Below, one piece after another: positions 31,499 to 43,399 of a stretch of 64,000 nt of DNA (within the stretch, counting starts at the first letter, position 1; each line of letters starts with the position of its first letter). A program made the translations under genes and the position numbers. Source of the stretch: Siphonodentalium dalli (lineage: Eukaryota > Mollusca > Scaphopoda > Gadilida > Siphonodentaliidae). The stretch covers positions 147,711,559-147,775,558 of the forward strand of contig CP136066.1 in NCBI GenBank assembly GCA_032622095.1. Direction: 5' to 3'. The notes under the pieces are model-generated. The model made no database searches and was not told the origin of the DNA. It worked only from the letters and a program-made list of their open reading frames with translations.

Positions 31499-32220
31499 AA
31501 TAGCTCAGGTTCGAATATGGGTTTGCTCTGCCCATTTTTGTGAGAGTTATGGCCCTTTTACGACTTAGAATCCTGTCAATTTCTGGTTTCCGGATGATAA
31601 CTTTAGTTTGTGTGATCATATCTGAATCAAATTTGGTATATGAGTTTATCAGCTCGAAATACAGATCAAGTTCGAATTTGGGTACGATCCACCCATTTTT
31701 GTCTGGTTGCTCTCAAATATGGAATATTGATTTCTTATATGAAAATATAATATGAACTTTTTTCCGATGATTTCTTTTGACTCAAAATTTGTTTTTGACT
31801 AATAAATCATTGAGAATTATACTATTGTTTCCCCAGTGATTTTTCGATTCAACTTTTCGCTGATTTTTGGCAAATCTAGAGTTTGCGGTGTACCATTTCA
31901 GGGGATACTGGTTGGATTGTTCTGAAATTTAGTATCGGATTTAGGGTCCTTGTTATTTTTTTCAGGAAAGCTGATGCCCCCAATGAAGCCACTTTTTCGG
32001 GGGACACTGTGGCCAAACGGCCTTTTATTCAAATTTGAATCGATCCACACACCCTGCAGCCCACATTTATTGGTGAAATGTTTTAAATGAAAATAATATC
32101 ATCTACACAATACAAGACCTCTACTGTAACTTTTTGGCTTTCCTTCTTCTTTATCATTCTATTCATTGCTCAGCAAAAAATAAACTCCTTTCCAAGTTGA
32201 GCTACAGTGTCATTGACACT

Positions 32221-33250
32221 TTCATTTGGTTTCTTTAGAATATCTTATTCTTATTCTTTTAGTTTCTCAATATCTCCAAGTTGATAGATGATACATTGTA
32301 TAGTTGATGTGCCCAAAGGGTGCACATCACAATATTCACCATCACTTAACTTAAATCTGAGTCTAGGCAGGGTTTCCTATAGGGCGACAGAGGTTTAATA
32401 AAACAGGCCCGGTTTTTTGGTGCCTTTGATAACAGAAAAAACGGGGCTGCATGAATTAATGTAATCAGATTTTATTTGAATGTGTCCGATTGTCTTTGAT
32501 TTGCTGATCACTACCTGCTCCAACAGGCACCGATGCCAAAAAATACACCACTTCAAAGGTTGATATCGATTTTGTGTATTCAATGATTGGTCTGTCGGCA
32601 AAACATCACACACGCGGCAAACATCAAACAACCTGACTTCAAAAGGTGCCGGTACCACTCAACGAAATTTCAATAATTACCACATTAGAAAGTCGCTTCA
32701 GTTTGGTGGTTTACCATTGCTATCTTTTGAACACAACTTTGTCAAACTGGATTATAATGATAATTCTACACAAACATTTGGTGATAGAGTCAATCCGGCT
32801 ATGTTCCAGGAGCGATAACTCTACATTCTGTTGATCAAAGGACTTCAGGAATTTCCAGTTTGTTAAAATGGAGGTGAAGATCGCAATGCATATCACTCTT
32901 GCTGTTTATACATGTAAGCAATACTGGCAGACCTTGCAGGGTTCAATTATTTGAATTTGTTAATGTCAAATTCCAGTGAATATACTTCTCTGGAAACGTA
33001 TTTGTAGTTTCTCAGGTGAAAGTAAATGGGGGGGGGTTTTCAGATGCAAAATTTCAAAATTCTGATGCGTTGGCAGAACCATGGTCAGCCCGTCCTATCC
33101 TTGGTCCTACGGACCCTACATTTAGACACTAGCAGAAACCCTTAAATTGTCCAGATCTCTCATAGCAGAATGAGGTCTCCAGAGGATGAATTTGTTGATA
33201 CTTTACTGTGTATTGTCACTAAATTCACCCTCTGGGGACCTCATTCAGCA
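32221..33250. mobile_element. Family F repeat, right part of the split copy
   Basis: It resumes TTCATTTGGTTTCTTTAGAA and continues with GATGTGCCCAAAGGGTGCAC and the CCTCTGGGGACCTCATTCAG hairpin at 33172-33248. A block at 32390-33160 (CGGTTTTTTGGTGCC ... CAAAAGGTGCCGG) is not recognised and may be another insertion. Confidence 0.5.
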
Positions 33251-33670
33251 AATGTCTCAATGGCACCATATTCTCATGCCATTAGCAGCGTCCCTGAGTC
33301 CCTGATAAGAGTGCATGCATACCCAATTACTCACATCCACTAATCATCTCAACATTCCATGTGAAAAGAATCTCTGAGCAAACAGGCTGTTTCACAGATA
33401 AACAGTTGCCATCATTAGCAGATTTTATTTTTTTTGTCATCAGAGTTGTCTTCCTTAATTAATTTTACTGCTGCATCAACACTCACTCGGGATGAGATAG
33501 GTGACATTCATGCCAACTGCTTTATGCTGTTTGATTACTGGGCCAAGAATACTGTTATCAGCTATCTGTGGCTGAAAGCAGCTAAAACATTGACTTACCT
33601 CACTTCAATTTTAAAGTTAGGTATAACACTCATGTGATATATTCATATTTTAAAAAGTAAATACTCTTGT
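33251..33670 (+). other. Sequence without recognised gene
   Basis: A 68-residue open frame (33434-33637) follows a poly-T then CAG, and a GGTATAA could serve as donor. It matches no family I know and is not annotated. Confidence 0.35.
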
Positions 33671-34695
33671 TATACCCCCTTTAAAAAAAAAAGGGGGGGT
33701 ATACTGTTTTGCACCTGTATGTCCGTGCGTCCGTCCGTACGTCCGTCCGATGTCTGTTCATGTTATAACTTGAACAATAGTGCTCGGATCTCAATGAAAT
33801 TAGGTATGGATGTTCACTACTATGAGGACATTAAATAGAGTGTTCCATCGTTTTGTTCGGATTTTCCATTCTAGAGTTATTCATCTTTGTTTATCTGGAA
33901 ATGTTGAATTTTTGGTACATCTGGTGTCTGTCCATGTCGTAACTTCAACAGTTGTGCTGGGATCTCAATGAAATTTGGTATGGATATTCACTACTATGAG
34001 GGCATTCAATAGAGGGTTCCATCGTTTTGTTCGGATTTTCCATTCTAGAGTTATTCATCTTTGTGTATCTTGAAATGTTGGCTTTTTTGTCTGTCTGGTG
34101 TCTGTTCATGTCATAACTTCAACAGTTGTGCTGGGATCTCGATGAAATTTGGTATGGATGTTCACTACTATGAGGACATTAAAAAGAGGGTTCCATCGTT
34201 TTGTTCGGATTTTCCATTCTAGAGTTATACATCTTTGTTTATCTGGAAATGTTGGCTTTTTGGTCCGTCTGGTGTCTGTTCATGTCGTAACTTCAACAGT
34301 TGTGCTGGGATCTCAATGAAATTTGGTATGGATGTTCACCACTGTGAGGACATTAAATAGAGGGTTCCATTGTTCTGTTTGGCTTTTCCATTCTAGAGTT
34401 ATTCAAGTTTGTTTATCTGGACATGTTGGCTGTTTGGTCCATCCGATGTCTGTTCAGGTCATAACTTGAACAGTAATGAAATTTTGTATGGATGTTCGCC
34501 ACTATGGGGACATTTAATGGCACATTCAACTGTTTTTTTTGTTTTTTTTTGTGCTATAGTTATTCATCTTCGTTTATATGAAAATGCTGATTTTTGGGTC
34601 CATCTGTCTGAGTATAGCAGTCATAAGTTATAGATATGCCCACACTAGGCGGTATGCCACTAGGGGGTATGTACCGGACGACAGTCCATCTCTTG
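33671..34695 (+). mobile_element. Helitron-like element, family G, copy 2, with 174-bp core repeats
   Basis: The 5' hairpin is TATACCCCC... GGGGGGGTATACTG, then GTCCGTCCG. The core is about five tandem units of 174 bp (CTGGTGTCTG at 33921, 34095, 34269). The 3' end is hairpin GGAC-GACA-GTCC (34676-34687), 4 bases, CTTG, T. A tandem-repeat core between short conserved ends resembles the pearl-type (Helitron-related) elements described in bivalves. Confidence 0.65.
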
Positions 34696-34819
34696 TTCGT
34701 CATAATTATCCCCCCAAAAGGTCAAACCAACTATCAGCCATACTCTATGGAACACAAATGAAGGAACATCCATTTTATAATTGTCCCATGCCAGTAATTC
34801 ATGTGTGAAAAAATGATTT

Positions 34820-34997
34820 CAGGTGACTGGTGTCTTAGCCCTTTATATCTGAATGCATTCTTCCACAAAGCATACATTGGAATGGTCTATTATTCATCTG
34901 GAGCGGTGTTCAGGAAAACTAAGCATTTAAAAATTAAAGTGCAGATGGAGTCCTATTTATTGGAGGGAAATGTTTGGAACTTTTCTAATGCGATCAC
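34820..34997. mobile_element. Family B-like fragment
   Basis: TTAGCCCTTTATATCTGAAT, CATACATTGGAATGGTCTAT and a GGAGGGAAATG end resemble the family B copy at 20185-20718. No right terminus is seen. Confidence 0.4.
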
Positions 34998-35190
34998 TTA
35001 AAGGCCCACTTATTTTTCGAACCCCCAGATCACATTATATAAAATATATGCCATATTATATACCATTTGAAAGAGGAAACTCCAAAACATTGTATTATCA
35101 ACTTATCTGGTGTAAAAACTGTGAACATGTTGTTTTGGTTGAGTTATCAACGTGTTTTTGTCATCTAGATTGTAGTAAAAAGTGTATTAT

Positions 35191-35612
35191 TATACCCCCA
35201 CTTTCGAAGAAAATGGGGGGGTATACTGGATTGACTTTGTCTGTCCGTCCGTAAACCGATTTCAATAATTTTTTGTATGCAATCTCCTTAGGACCGCCTC
35301 TCCGCATGATGCTAATTGCGGTGAGGTCCGACTTTCTTTTTTTAAGTTACGCCTTACTTTTCGACTTACTTTGACTTAGAAAATTCTGTCTGACTTAATA
35401 ACTTTAACAAATATGAACCGATTTCAATATGTTTTGGTATACATGCTTCTCACAACACCCTCTCTACATGATGCGGCTCAGGTTTTGGCTCGGACTGTTT
35501 TTCCTGACATTACACTTCATTTTTGACTTATTTTGACTTAGAAAATTTTGGGATAATGCGGGTTGAATTTGCCACGGTGGGGGTATGCTAGCACGCGAGT
35601 GCACACCTCTTG
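35191..35612 (+). mobile_element. Helitron-like element, family G, copy 3
   Basis: The 5' hairpin is TATACCCCC... GGGGGGGTATACTGG; the 3' hairpin is GCAC-GCGA-GTGC (35591-35602), then 6 bases, CTTG (35609-35612) and T. It is inserted in family J. Confidence 0.65.
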
Positions 35613-37061
35613 TTTTCTTAAAGAAATATTTATTCCCCTCCATTGAAAATTCATCTCTGGTTTGAATTCTGTTTATAGTCAGGAGGCAGGTCCGAGAAAA
35701 GGTGGCTAGAACATTTTTTGCTAAACATTTTTAGTACCATACGCCAACAATATTAATAATGTGCTATGGGATACCCCGATAAATAAAATCATTGTTGGCA
35801 ATTTTCTAATTACCTCAGTCAAGGACAAAGGTCAAATGAGATATGCCAAATTTGCATAAATTGGACTCAAAAACATTTTTTATAACATTTTCGAGAGAAA
35901 GGGCAAAGACCGCCAGAAACTTTGTGTCCACATTAGAGGTTCCCTCCCCATTCCTCTCACGTTGATTAGGTTGTCAAATGGGTTGTCCATAACAACAGTT
36001 GCTATGCAATTAAAATTACCATAGCAACGAGACCAAATTCTAACTTTAATCATTTTATTTTTATGCCAAATATACCAAACTTTGTATATTGTTCACAATT
36101 TAATTGTTACATGGCATATGTGCTTCAAAAACATATATATTAATGAATACATTCTCTCTTCCTCTCTTAGTTATACACCTTGGAATAAGAACTGTTCTGT
36201 TGCATTTTTCCTATTATTTTCGTGAAAACACGTGAACTCTAAATAACTTTCAAAATTTCGGACAAATTATTTTATTCAGCAAACTCGGAAACATGAATAC
36301 ACGCATGCATGCATATAATGCTGTTATAATTGATGAAATAAATTAACTTTATTTATATTCATAATAATGTTGAAACTAATATTTATTAACCCAAACTATG
36401 AACCACAAGGGCTTGTATCTTGGCCCCCTCCCAATGGGCGTCACTCCTAAGCACACACACAGGCCCCTGGCTTATGTCGAGTAATATTATAATATACTGA
36501 GACTAAATAGCGCAGCGACCAAACGCCAAAAGTGATCGGGTACCCCTACCCACGGTAGAACAAGTTGAAACATATACGGCCGAATTCTGGTCCCTGGTCC
36601 AGACCACCCTAATAATCACGGTGTTCCATGTCTGGACCTGGTCTCGCGAAACCACTGTTCTCGATTTAGATTAGGCGGATTATTGTTCAATCAACGACGC
36701 TTGGTGCTCGAACAATACGATTGCGTTCACGTCGCGAATTGTTGAGTATTAATGTAACGGGTTATCATCGAACACGTGCGGTGTGTCGTCTTTACAGGCA
36801 TGTGATTAAAGTGTCTCCATGTGGATGGTGGGGGTGTTGTCCATATTTCTAATCCGCTCCAACCTAAGTTCCCTTGTCGCCACGACCCTACCTTTGTTTA
36901 TTTATTATGATAACCTATTTTGATGTCAGCGGTTTGAGTTAATGTTTTAGTTGAGTAAAAAAAACTTGTTTCACGGCCGATGGAACCACCCATGGCCTAT
37001 ACGTGGCTATACATTGTTTATACCACCTCCCCATGCACCGAATAATCAGTCTCGGAGACCA

Positions 37062-37266
37062 CAGGGGCCTGTAACGCGCTCCGCTGTCCGCCCCCTCCTT
37101 TTGCGCTGCCCATATACGCCGCTGCTGTATACGCGCCTGCTTCACGCTAATGGTAGTATAATAGATCCTATTATACTACCATTAGCGTGAAGCAGGCGCG
37201 TATATAGCAGCGGCGTATATGGGCAGCGCAAAGGGGGCGGACAGCGGAGCGCGTTACAGGCCCCTG
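37062..37266. mobile_element. 205-bp GC-rich palindromic MITE
   Basis: CAGGGGCCTGTAACGCGCTC is mirrored by the end GAGCGCGTTACAGGCCCCTG, with near-perfect pairing through TATACTACCATTAGCGTG on both sides of a GATC centre. It is much more GC-rich than its surroundings. CAGGGGC termini would fit a hAT-type MITE, but no clean 8-bp target duplication is visible. Confidence 0.85.
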
Positions 37267-37474
37267 TGTCAGAGACCGCCCTTTTAAATCTCGACCCAAA
37301 CATATAATGGGCTAATAACAATTGCGCCCATCATTTCAGTTGCCATCATTCCAATTTCCAAGAATCCAAATGGTAAGACATTATTGGAACAAGGACGATT
37401 AACAAAATGTACGTTAAAATAGGGAATTTCTCAGAGATTTCTAGGGTTTGGTTTGATTTGTTAGCGTTTATCGT

Positions 37475-37737
37475 CGATCTATAGCCGCTAGGCCACACAT
37501 GACGTTGTCAATTTTACGGGTGGAGGAAAGACCACACTGAGGCTTAATTTCACCGAGAAATCGTCCCACTGCGTGTAGAAACCACCGATCCCCGGAAAGC
37601 AACTGACAAACTTGCCCAGATACACGATTACGATCACTCTACCTATGACGGGGTTCGAACCAGCTTCGTCAGCGCTGGAGGGCCTGTGACGGTGTAATGC
37701 ACCTGGCACTCTACCGACTGAACCACCGGGGCCCCCG
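37475..37737 (-). mobile_element. tRNA-derived SINE
   Basis: On the minus strand it begins GGGCCCCGGTGGTTCAGTCGG; TGGTTCAGTCGG fits the polymerase III A box and GGTTCGAACCCC (37649-37661) the B box. The A-B spacing (about 65) is longer than in an ordinary tRNA, and the 3' acceptor half is missing. An unrelated body of about 170 bp (TTTCCGGGGATCGGTGGTTT) follows. This indicates a SINE and not a working tRNA gene. Confidence 0.65.
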
Positions 37738-37828
37738 AGATTTCCAGGGACACAAGATAGTAAACTCCATTCTTGTATTTCTTTTTCAGCAAATGCGTTT
37801 AAATAAAAGAATCATAAATTGATATATT

Positions 37829-38010
37829 TTGATTTTTTTTCTTCTATTTTTGTTTTGTTTTTCATTTTATTTTAATGTTTTGAAAAAAAAAATTCTTTTG
37901 TTTTTTTGTTTGTTTTGTTTTTGTAATTTTGTTTTCTGGTTCTGTTTTTTGTTTGTAATTTTTTTTTCGTCTTTACTGTTTTTTTGTTTGCTTTACGTTT
38001 AAAATAAAAT
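37829..38010. repeat. T-rich low-complexity tract
   Basis: Runs of TTTTGTTTT and TTTTTT dominate for about 180 bp. No promoter or gene is implied. Confidence 0.7.
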
Positions 38011-38931
38011 TACTTAAAACATCAGTATTATTCTTGTTCAAAATACTGGAATAATCTTAGTGAATGGGCGGTACGAGTAATCCCCATTAAGAAGCATTCC
38101 AACGTCAATTTTATGAATACGCCAGGAAAGCCCCGCATCCCGCCCGCCCATGCGATGTAAGACGAAAATGAAAATCCGATGTGCCATTCACTGTTATGCC
38201 GGGTCGCCCATGCTCATCCACCAGCAAATCGCTGGGGTACACACACGCATGATTGTTACAGTTATGATAGGTGACATTATATAAAACACAGTTACACTAG
38301 ATCATTTCTAATGTCCAGTTAAAAGCCAGCTTGTGATTGCTCAAACTATTCACCATCGTGCGAATGACTGGCTTACAATCAAACTAATAATCCGTATTAG
38401 AGTTCTGCACCATAAATATATTCTCGAAACCAGACTTCGCTATTCTCGTCTCAGGATCAAGTCTCGGTTTATACAAAAATCTCAGACCGGGGGGGGGGGG
38501 ACTAGGTCTCAGTTGCAGACTATTACCTATAACACACATAATTATGGATTATATTAAATCTTGTCCAGTTCATATATAATTATAATCTTTACTCTACACG
38601 ACATACAAATATAACACAATTACAATTTGGTTAACATAAAGATAAATGCTTCCAAAAAATACTTATGTTTCTGTTACCAGAACTTGCACGTTACCACATG
38701 GTTCGAATTATGAACAGACCGACAAAGGCTTGAATGACAATAAGAAGGCAAACCTTGGTTTACGTAAACCTGAGTTTCAAAAAGACGAGAATACGGACCA
38801 GTGCTGACCAATAATCCTAGCTTACTCGCATCGAAGCTGGGTAACACATCGCGATCACCGTGGTTTCGGCCTGGTCTAGACTATAGTTTACATGAAACCC
38901 TGGTCTAAACCAGGGACCAGAATTCGGCCGA

Positions 38932-40860
38932 TATTGTTCACGAAATTGATAGTGAAAAATATCGGAAAAGATACCCACCAGTCACTTTTTCCAGAAATTA
39001 ACGATTTTGGTCAAACGAACGGTGTGGCGAAGTTCTAACTTATTTGCTAAGATTGTTTGTGTTAATATTGCCACATCATACCATACCTCTACTTTATAGG
39101 AAAAGTGTTAATAAATTTGGATTTTCCTGCCATTTGGAGCCGAATCATTTATTTTCTGCTGAAAAATCTCTCTTTTTCACGGAAATATTTTTTTCAAACA
39201 TTATCATTTAAACGTATATTGTAATAACGCCAACATATTTAATCAATATGGTGTAGTAGTTATCTAGCAAGCATACGGATAAAGAAGTTAACAGAAAGTT
39301 TGAACAGTTTGCGAGATACTTGATTTTAGCTACCCCTCCCCCAAACACGTTTTGGTCGAAAAATTACATATTTTTGATAACGACTTTACAATTTTCTAAT
39401 TGATCTTAATGTAACCCGATATAAATCGTGTACTGACAGGGGTGTCCAGAGATGCTGTTTCATTGATTACAGATATGTTTAGGCTTCCACATCCCAGTTA
39501 CAACAACAACATATTTTATTGATAACAGGTAATTCTGTATGAACGGAGAAAGTTAGAGCGTCCCTAAGCTAATTATTGACACATCTGCACATAATTAACT
39601 GAGTGGGGTATATTACGTCTCACATAAGAACCCCCGTGCGTAAAAATCAAATTTTGGCCGTATACTGGCGTGATATTTCCATATCCGTAATCGTATTCGT
39701 GATTTTGCGAAAGGTCTCTAGTATATAGAATTTTAATACTTCGTTTACAGATACATAAATGGCGCACCGCTCGAATCAGGGATGGTGGGAAAATTGCCTC
39801 AGAGTTAATGAACACTTTTATTGTTGGCGGTTTCTACCAAACTTATGTGTGGTCATCTCCATGGTATAGGTAAGAGTATCATGCTGTGGTTTAGGGATAC
39901 ATATGTTGCATTGTGGCGTCGTCCCCGTCAGAGATGAGGAGAGGGGCACAAAACTTACCGAGCTATTATCTCCATTGTATAGGAAATATGTGCTGTGATT
40001 CAAAGATAGTGCACGTGATGATTAGGATTGGAGCACTTCGACACAAGAGTGCTTTGAGTCTGAGTAACAGTTGTTTAACGAAATCGTTTGGAAATAGAAA
40101 TGAGTGACTCTCCCATTTTCACAAGTATCACGTACGTCAATTTGAATGTCGCTTCAAGAAATCAAGCAACAATTATTTTGCTTCAGTATTATGAACTTCC
40201 TTGTTCAGACTTCTTAATAGCGGACGTTTTGGCTCGAGTGTGTGTAAGTCATCGACCTCCTGGCTGTGTTCATTCTTGAACATATTTACGAGAAATCATT
40301 TCTATTCACTTTGCGAACTACTGAGCAAAAGTGGTGTTCAGATATCTGATGGAGGCTGTTCAGTAGACACATTGTTGATACTTGTTAACTGCGAATTATT
40401 GTATAAGTTGAACAATCAGCAAAGCTCTGTGAAAAATCATTGGACCAAATTTTTACATTGTGCGTCCTTAAATACCATCTACATACCAACTCTACGGAAT
40501 TGTGCTTCATGTAATAATGTTTAAATTATATCTATTCATGTTCAGAACTACTGAAGAAATTGATGTTATCTTTTAAAGTTGTGTGGAGATTTCTTATAGA
40601 GGCTGTTCAATAGACACATTGTTGATACTTGGCCAACATTTATACAATTGTCTCTACTTGTTCCGTATGTGTATACGAATTTGTATTTGGATTTGTTTAT
40701 CAGACAACCAAGCGGTTGTTAAAACATGATTGTTGTGACATTGTTGAGAGGCAGTGCACATGCTCTCAACATATTTCATATAACCCGATGTGCATACTAT
40801 TCTTCATTTAAATAGTGGGTCACAATAGATATGTTAAATTTTGATAAACTTGGAAACTAT
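38932..40860 (+). other. Interior of the 9.2-kb element without recognised gene
   Basis: Open frames up to 107 residues (40201-40524) overlap a diverged duplication: GGAGGCTGTTCAGTAGACAC at about 40351 recurs as GAGGCTGTTCAATAGACACA near 40601, an offset close to 250. No domain is recognised. Confidence 0.4.
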
Positions 40861-41230
40861 ATTTTCACTGTCAATGCGGGTTTTATATTGACGACGCTTT
40901 GCATTTTTTCTTCCAGTGCCAATATTTTGAAGAAATGGCTAAATGGAATTTTTTGTTGATAGGGTTGAAGATATCCTCTTCGGTCAAAGCAACCTATCCA
41001 ATACTCTAAATGATAAATTGTTTAGCAGCACGCAGATAGATCTCATTGACAGAAAACTTTCAAAATCCCAATAAGCCTATATCTTCGCCTATGTATTCGC
41101 CCATATTGTTATCAAAACTCTCGGCTCATCTCGCAATAGGACCTACATCCCATCCGTGATATCTGTCCACTCACAACTCCAGACCTCACCCTAGATCTCG
41201 ATCCCCTTTTTAGATACTACATTCCAACTA
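40861..41230 (+). pseudogene. Fragment of a LINE ORF2 C-terminus (CxC...H...C zinc motif)
   Basis: The frame reads HCQCGFYIDDALHFFFQC, a C-x-C-x8-H-x4-C pattern ending in HFFF-x-C. This is the usual C-terminal zinc motif after the reverse transcriptase of many non-LTR retrotransposons. The frame is broken shortly downstream and no upstream reverse transcriptase is found. I read it as a small fossil. Confidence 0.55.
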
Positions 41231-41399
41231 AGCAAACTTTGAGACCAAACGTAATACAATATATAAATATTATTATGCGTTTCAATATTGTTAAGGGAGA
41301 GGAGCAATACTCTTAAGTTGAATAACTTGTGCTCCCATCCCTTTTGATTAACTCGTGTCATTTTTCAGATTATATTTGTCAAGTATAAAATGTAATAAA

Positions 41400-42240
41400 A
41401 TCATATAGGGCACTTTAAAAAGGGCGGCTGGCAAAATAAGAAAGTTGAATTTTCTTTGTTATTTTACGACCGCCTACCCCATTTAAAGTCTTCAATACAC
41501 CACAATCTGAAAGGTATATGCTCCCAATGTTAAATGAGTGAACGAAAGATAGTGTCATGGATTACCGGTATATAGAATTGGTATGGGTGGTTCCAGAAAA
41601 CTAGGGCACTTTACAAAAGGCAGCTGGAAAATACGAAATGTGAATTTCTTTGTTTTGAGGCCTCTATCACATTTGAAGTCTACACACTACAAACTGAAAG
41701 GATGTTCCTAATATCTGGGATACTTCGTGACAAAAAGCGGCTGGCGAACGAGAAAGGCGAATTCTACTGTTATTGGAGGACATTCTAACCCATTTAATAT
41801 TTCGGACGCACCATAAACTGAAGTTATATATTCTCAAATTAGCTGGCGGTGTGAATGAAAGGTAGTGCTATTGGGAAACATACAATTGGCACGGGTGGGT
41901 TGGTCCCTCCGAAAACCTGGGGCATTTTTACAAAAAGTGGCTGGCAAATACGAAAGGAAAATGTTCTGTTCTGAGGACCCCACTATCCCATTTGAAGTCT
42001 TAAACACGCCACGAACTGTAAGTAATGCTTTCCATATTAGCTGATGGTGTGTGAAAATGTATTATATAAGGAAATACACTTTTTTATAGATGGGGTTGTT
42101 CATGAAATCCTATTGAACTTTCAAAAAGAAGGCGGCAAACGAAAAAGGCTAATTTTCACTGTCTCAGGGGACACCCAATCCCTATTTGAAGTATAGAACT
42201 TTCGACAGGGATATGTTATCGATATCACCATAAATTTTGG
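41400..42240. repeat. Degenerate tandem array, units about 130-195 bp
   Basis: About five diverged units each contain (G)GCACTTTAC/CAAAAAG, GGCTGGCAAATACGAAAGG, CCCATTTGAAGTCT and CACCACAAACTGAAAGG words, at about 41407, 41604, 41733, 41923 and 42110. No open frame runs through the array. Confidence 0.7.
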
Positions 42241-43399
42241 TGGAATAGCTGTTCTATCAGAATCATGCAATATTTAATAATTACCATCCTAATTCATTTA
42301 GAATATAATATGCCGATATTTGTCGCGTATAACTAAATGAAAAAGTTCACTAAACGATATTAAATAACATGTTAAACACCAATATAAACAAACACCTCGT
42401 ATGATCCATGTTCGAATTAAATTTCTTATACAGTCGTCAAATCCCCGTGCAGTATAATAGTAGATAGCATTCCGATTTATGTCACGTGAAAATAAACGAA
42501 GGATGTTCATATAACAATGCAACAAAGCAGGTTAAAGAACAATAGAACCACATAACGCGTAGCGCGCTAATGGTTAACGCACGAATTCACGTTAGAATTA
42601 ATCGCCTTGCACTTCTTGGCATCCGAATAACAAACCATGGGTCAATCAAGCATGTCTCGAGAGACGCCCGATGCATGAAATAATAATGTAAACGACAATA
42701 AACGAAATTGAAATTCCCAACTACACCTTTTACCGGACTCGGCCTCTGGATCGCTGTCCGACCAGTCAAACAATGTCGCTTTGGTGTGTAGGGTCCATGG
42801 ATAGTTGGGAATCAAATATGTTTGAATGGGGTCGGCCATTAAAAAAGGAAGGGGGCATGTCAGGTTGGAGGCATCACTTCCAATGTAAGGGGGATATGAA
42901 AAGGAATTTTACAAACTTGGGAGTATGTTTGTTTCAGTTGGAGGGGACATCATGTGGACTATGTTGGGGGGGTCGGGCGTGCAATTGAAAGTTTCAATGT
43001 TGACACCCACTGCTCAATGGATACCCACTAAAGACGTCCCTGTTTAGAACTACTTGTTCTTAAGTGATATCGACAAGTACTAACTGTCGTGATCTTCAGA
43101 GTCAGAGTCTTATCAGTCTTTGCATTGAATTTCGTGTGAGCGACTCAACAGTCATTAATTGACTAGCTTGTATAAATAGTCCACGCCAGCAGCCTTTTCA
43201 CCAAATCCTAAGTCTCAAAGCATCATATTCCCTCAATCCATGGTGTCATAGGCCACTCTATATATTCACAATATTGCAAACTGCCCGATGTCGCAGCTAT
43301 TTTGCTATACCCCATTGTCATTTAGTAGCAGATCCCATCATACCATGACTTGCTTGGGTATTTGAACATGCGCTAGTGGTAGTGGAATATGAAAAGCTA

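Larger units (their letters stand above)
21755..32220 (+). mobile_element. Helitron-like element, family H, expanded to 10.5 kb
   Basis: The 5' end AGCTCAACTTTACTTTGTAA ... GTTTGAGCT is a hairpin followed by a CCATCCGTC-type region. The 3' end carries AAGTTGAGCTAC and the hairpin AGTGTCATTGACACT (32206-32220). The flanks rejoin a family F repeat (TTTTT before, TTCATTTGG after). The body contains repeated blocks of the type GCCATCTTGGATTTT and CTCTAGATGGGAGCC, an internal duplication, a telomeric block and a foldback element. No helicase frame is visible, so it is non-autonomous. The linkage of the two ends across 10 kb is inferred from the flanks. Confidence 0.55.
36578..38931. mobile_element. 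2.35-kb inverted-repeat element nested in the 9.2-kb element
   Basis: GGCCGAATTCTGGTCCCTGG at 36578 is mirrored by CCAGGGACCAGAATTCGGCC near 38910-38929. Further matching words are CCTGGTCTCGCGAAACCAC and GTGGTTTCGGCCTGGTCTAG. It contains the GC-rich palindrome, a SINE and a T-rich tract. No transposase is seen. Confidence 0.65.

Noticed and set aside
33434-33637. Possible exon with acceptor-like CAG and GGTATAA donor
   Set aside because: No domain or family resemblance, no neighbouring exon in phase, and a repeat-rich context.
37640-37737. Functional tRNA gene on the minus strand
   Set aside because: A and B boxes are present, but the spacing is too long, the T-stem does not pair well and no 3' acceptor half is found; a SINE explains it better.
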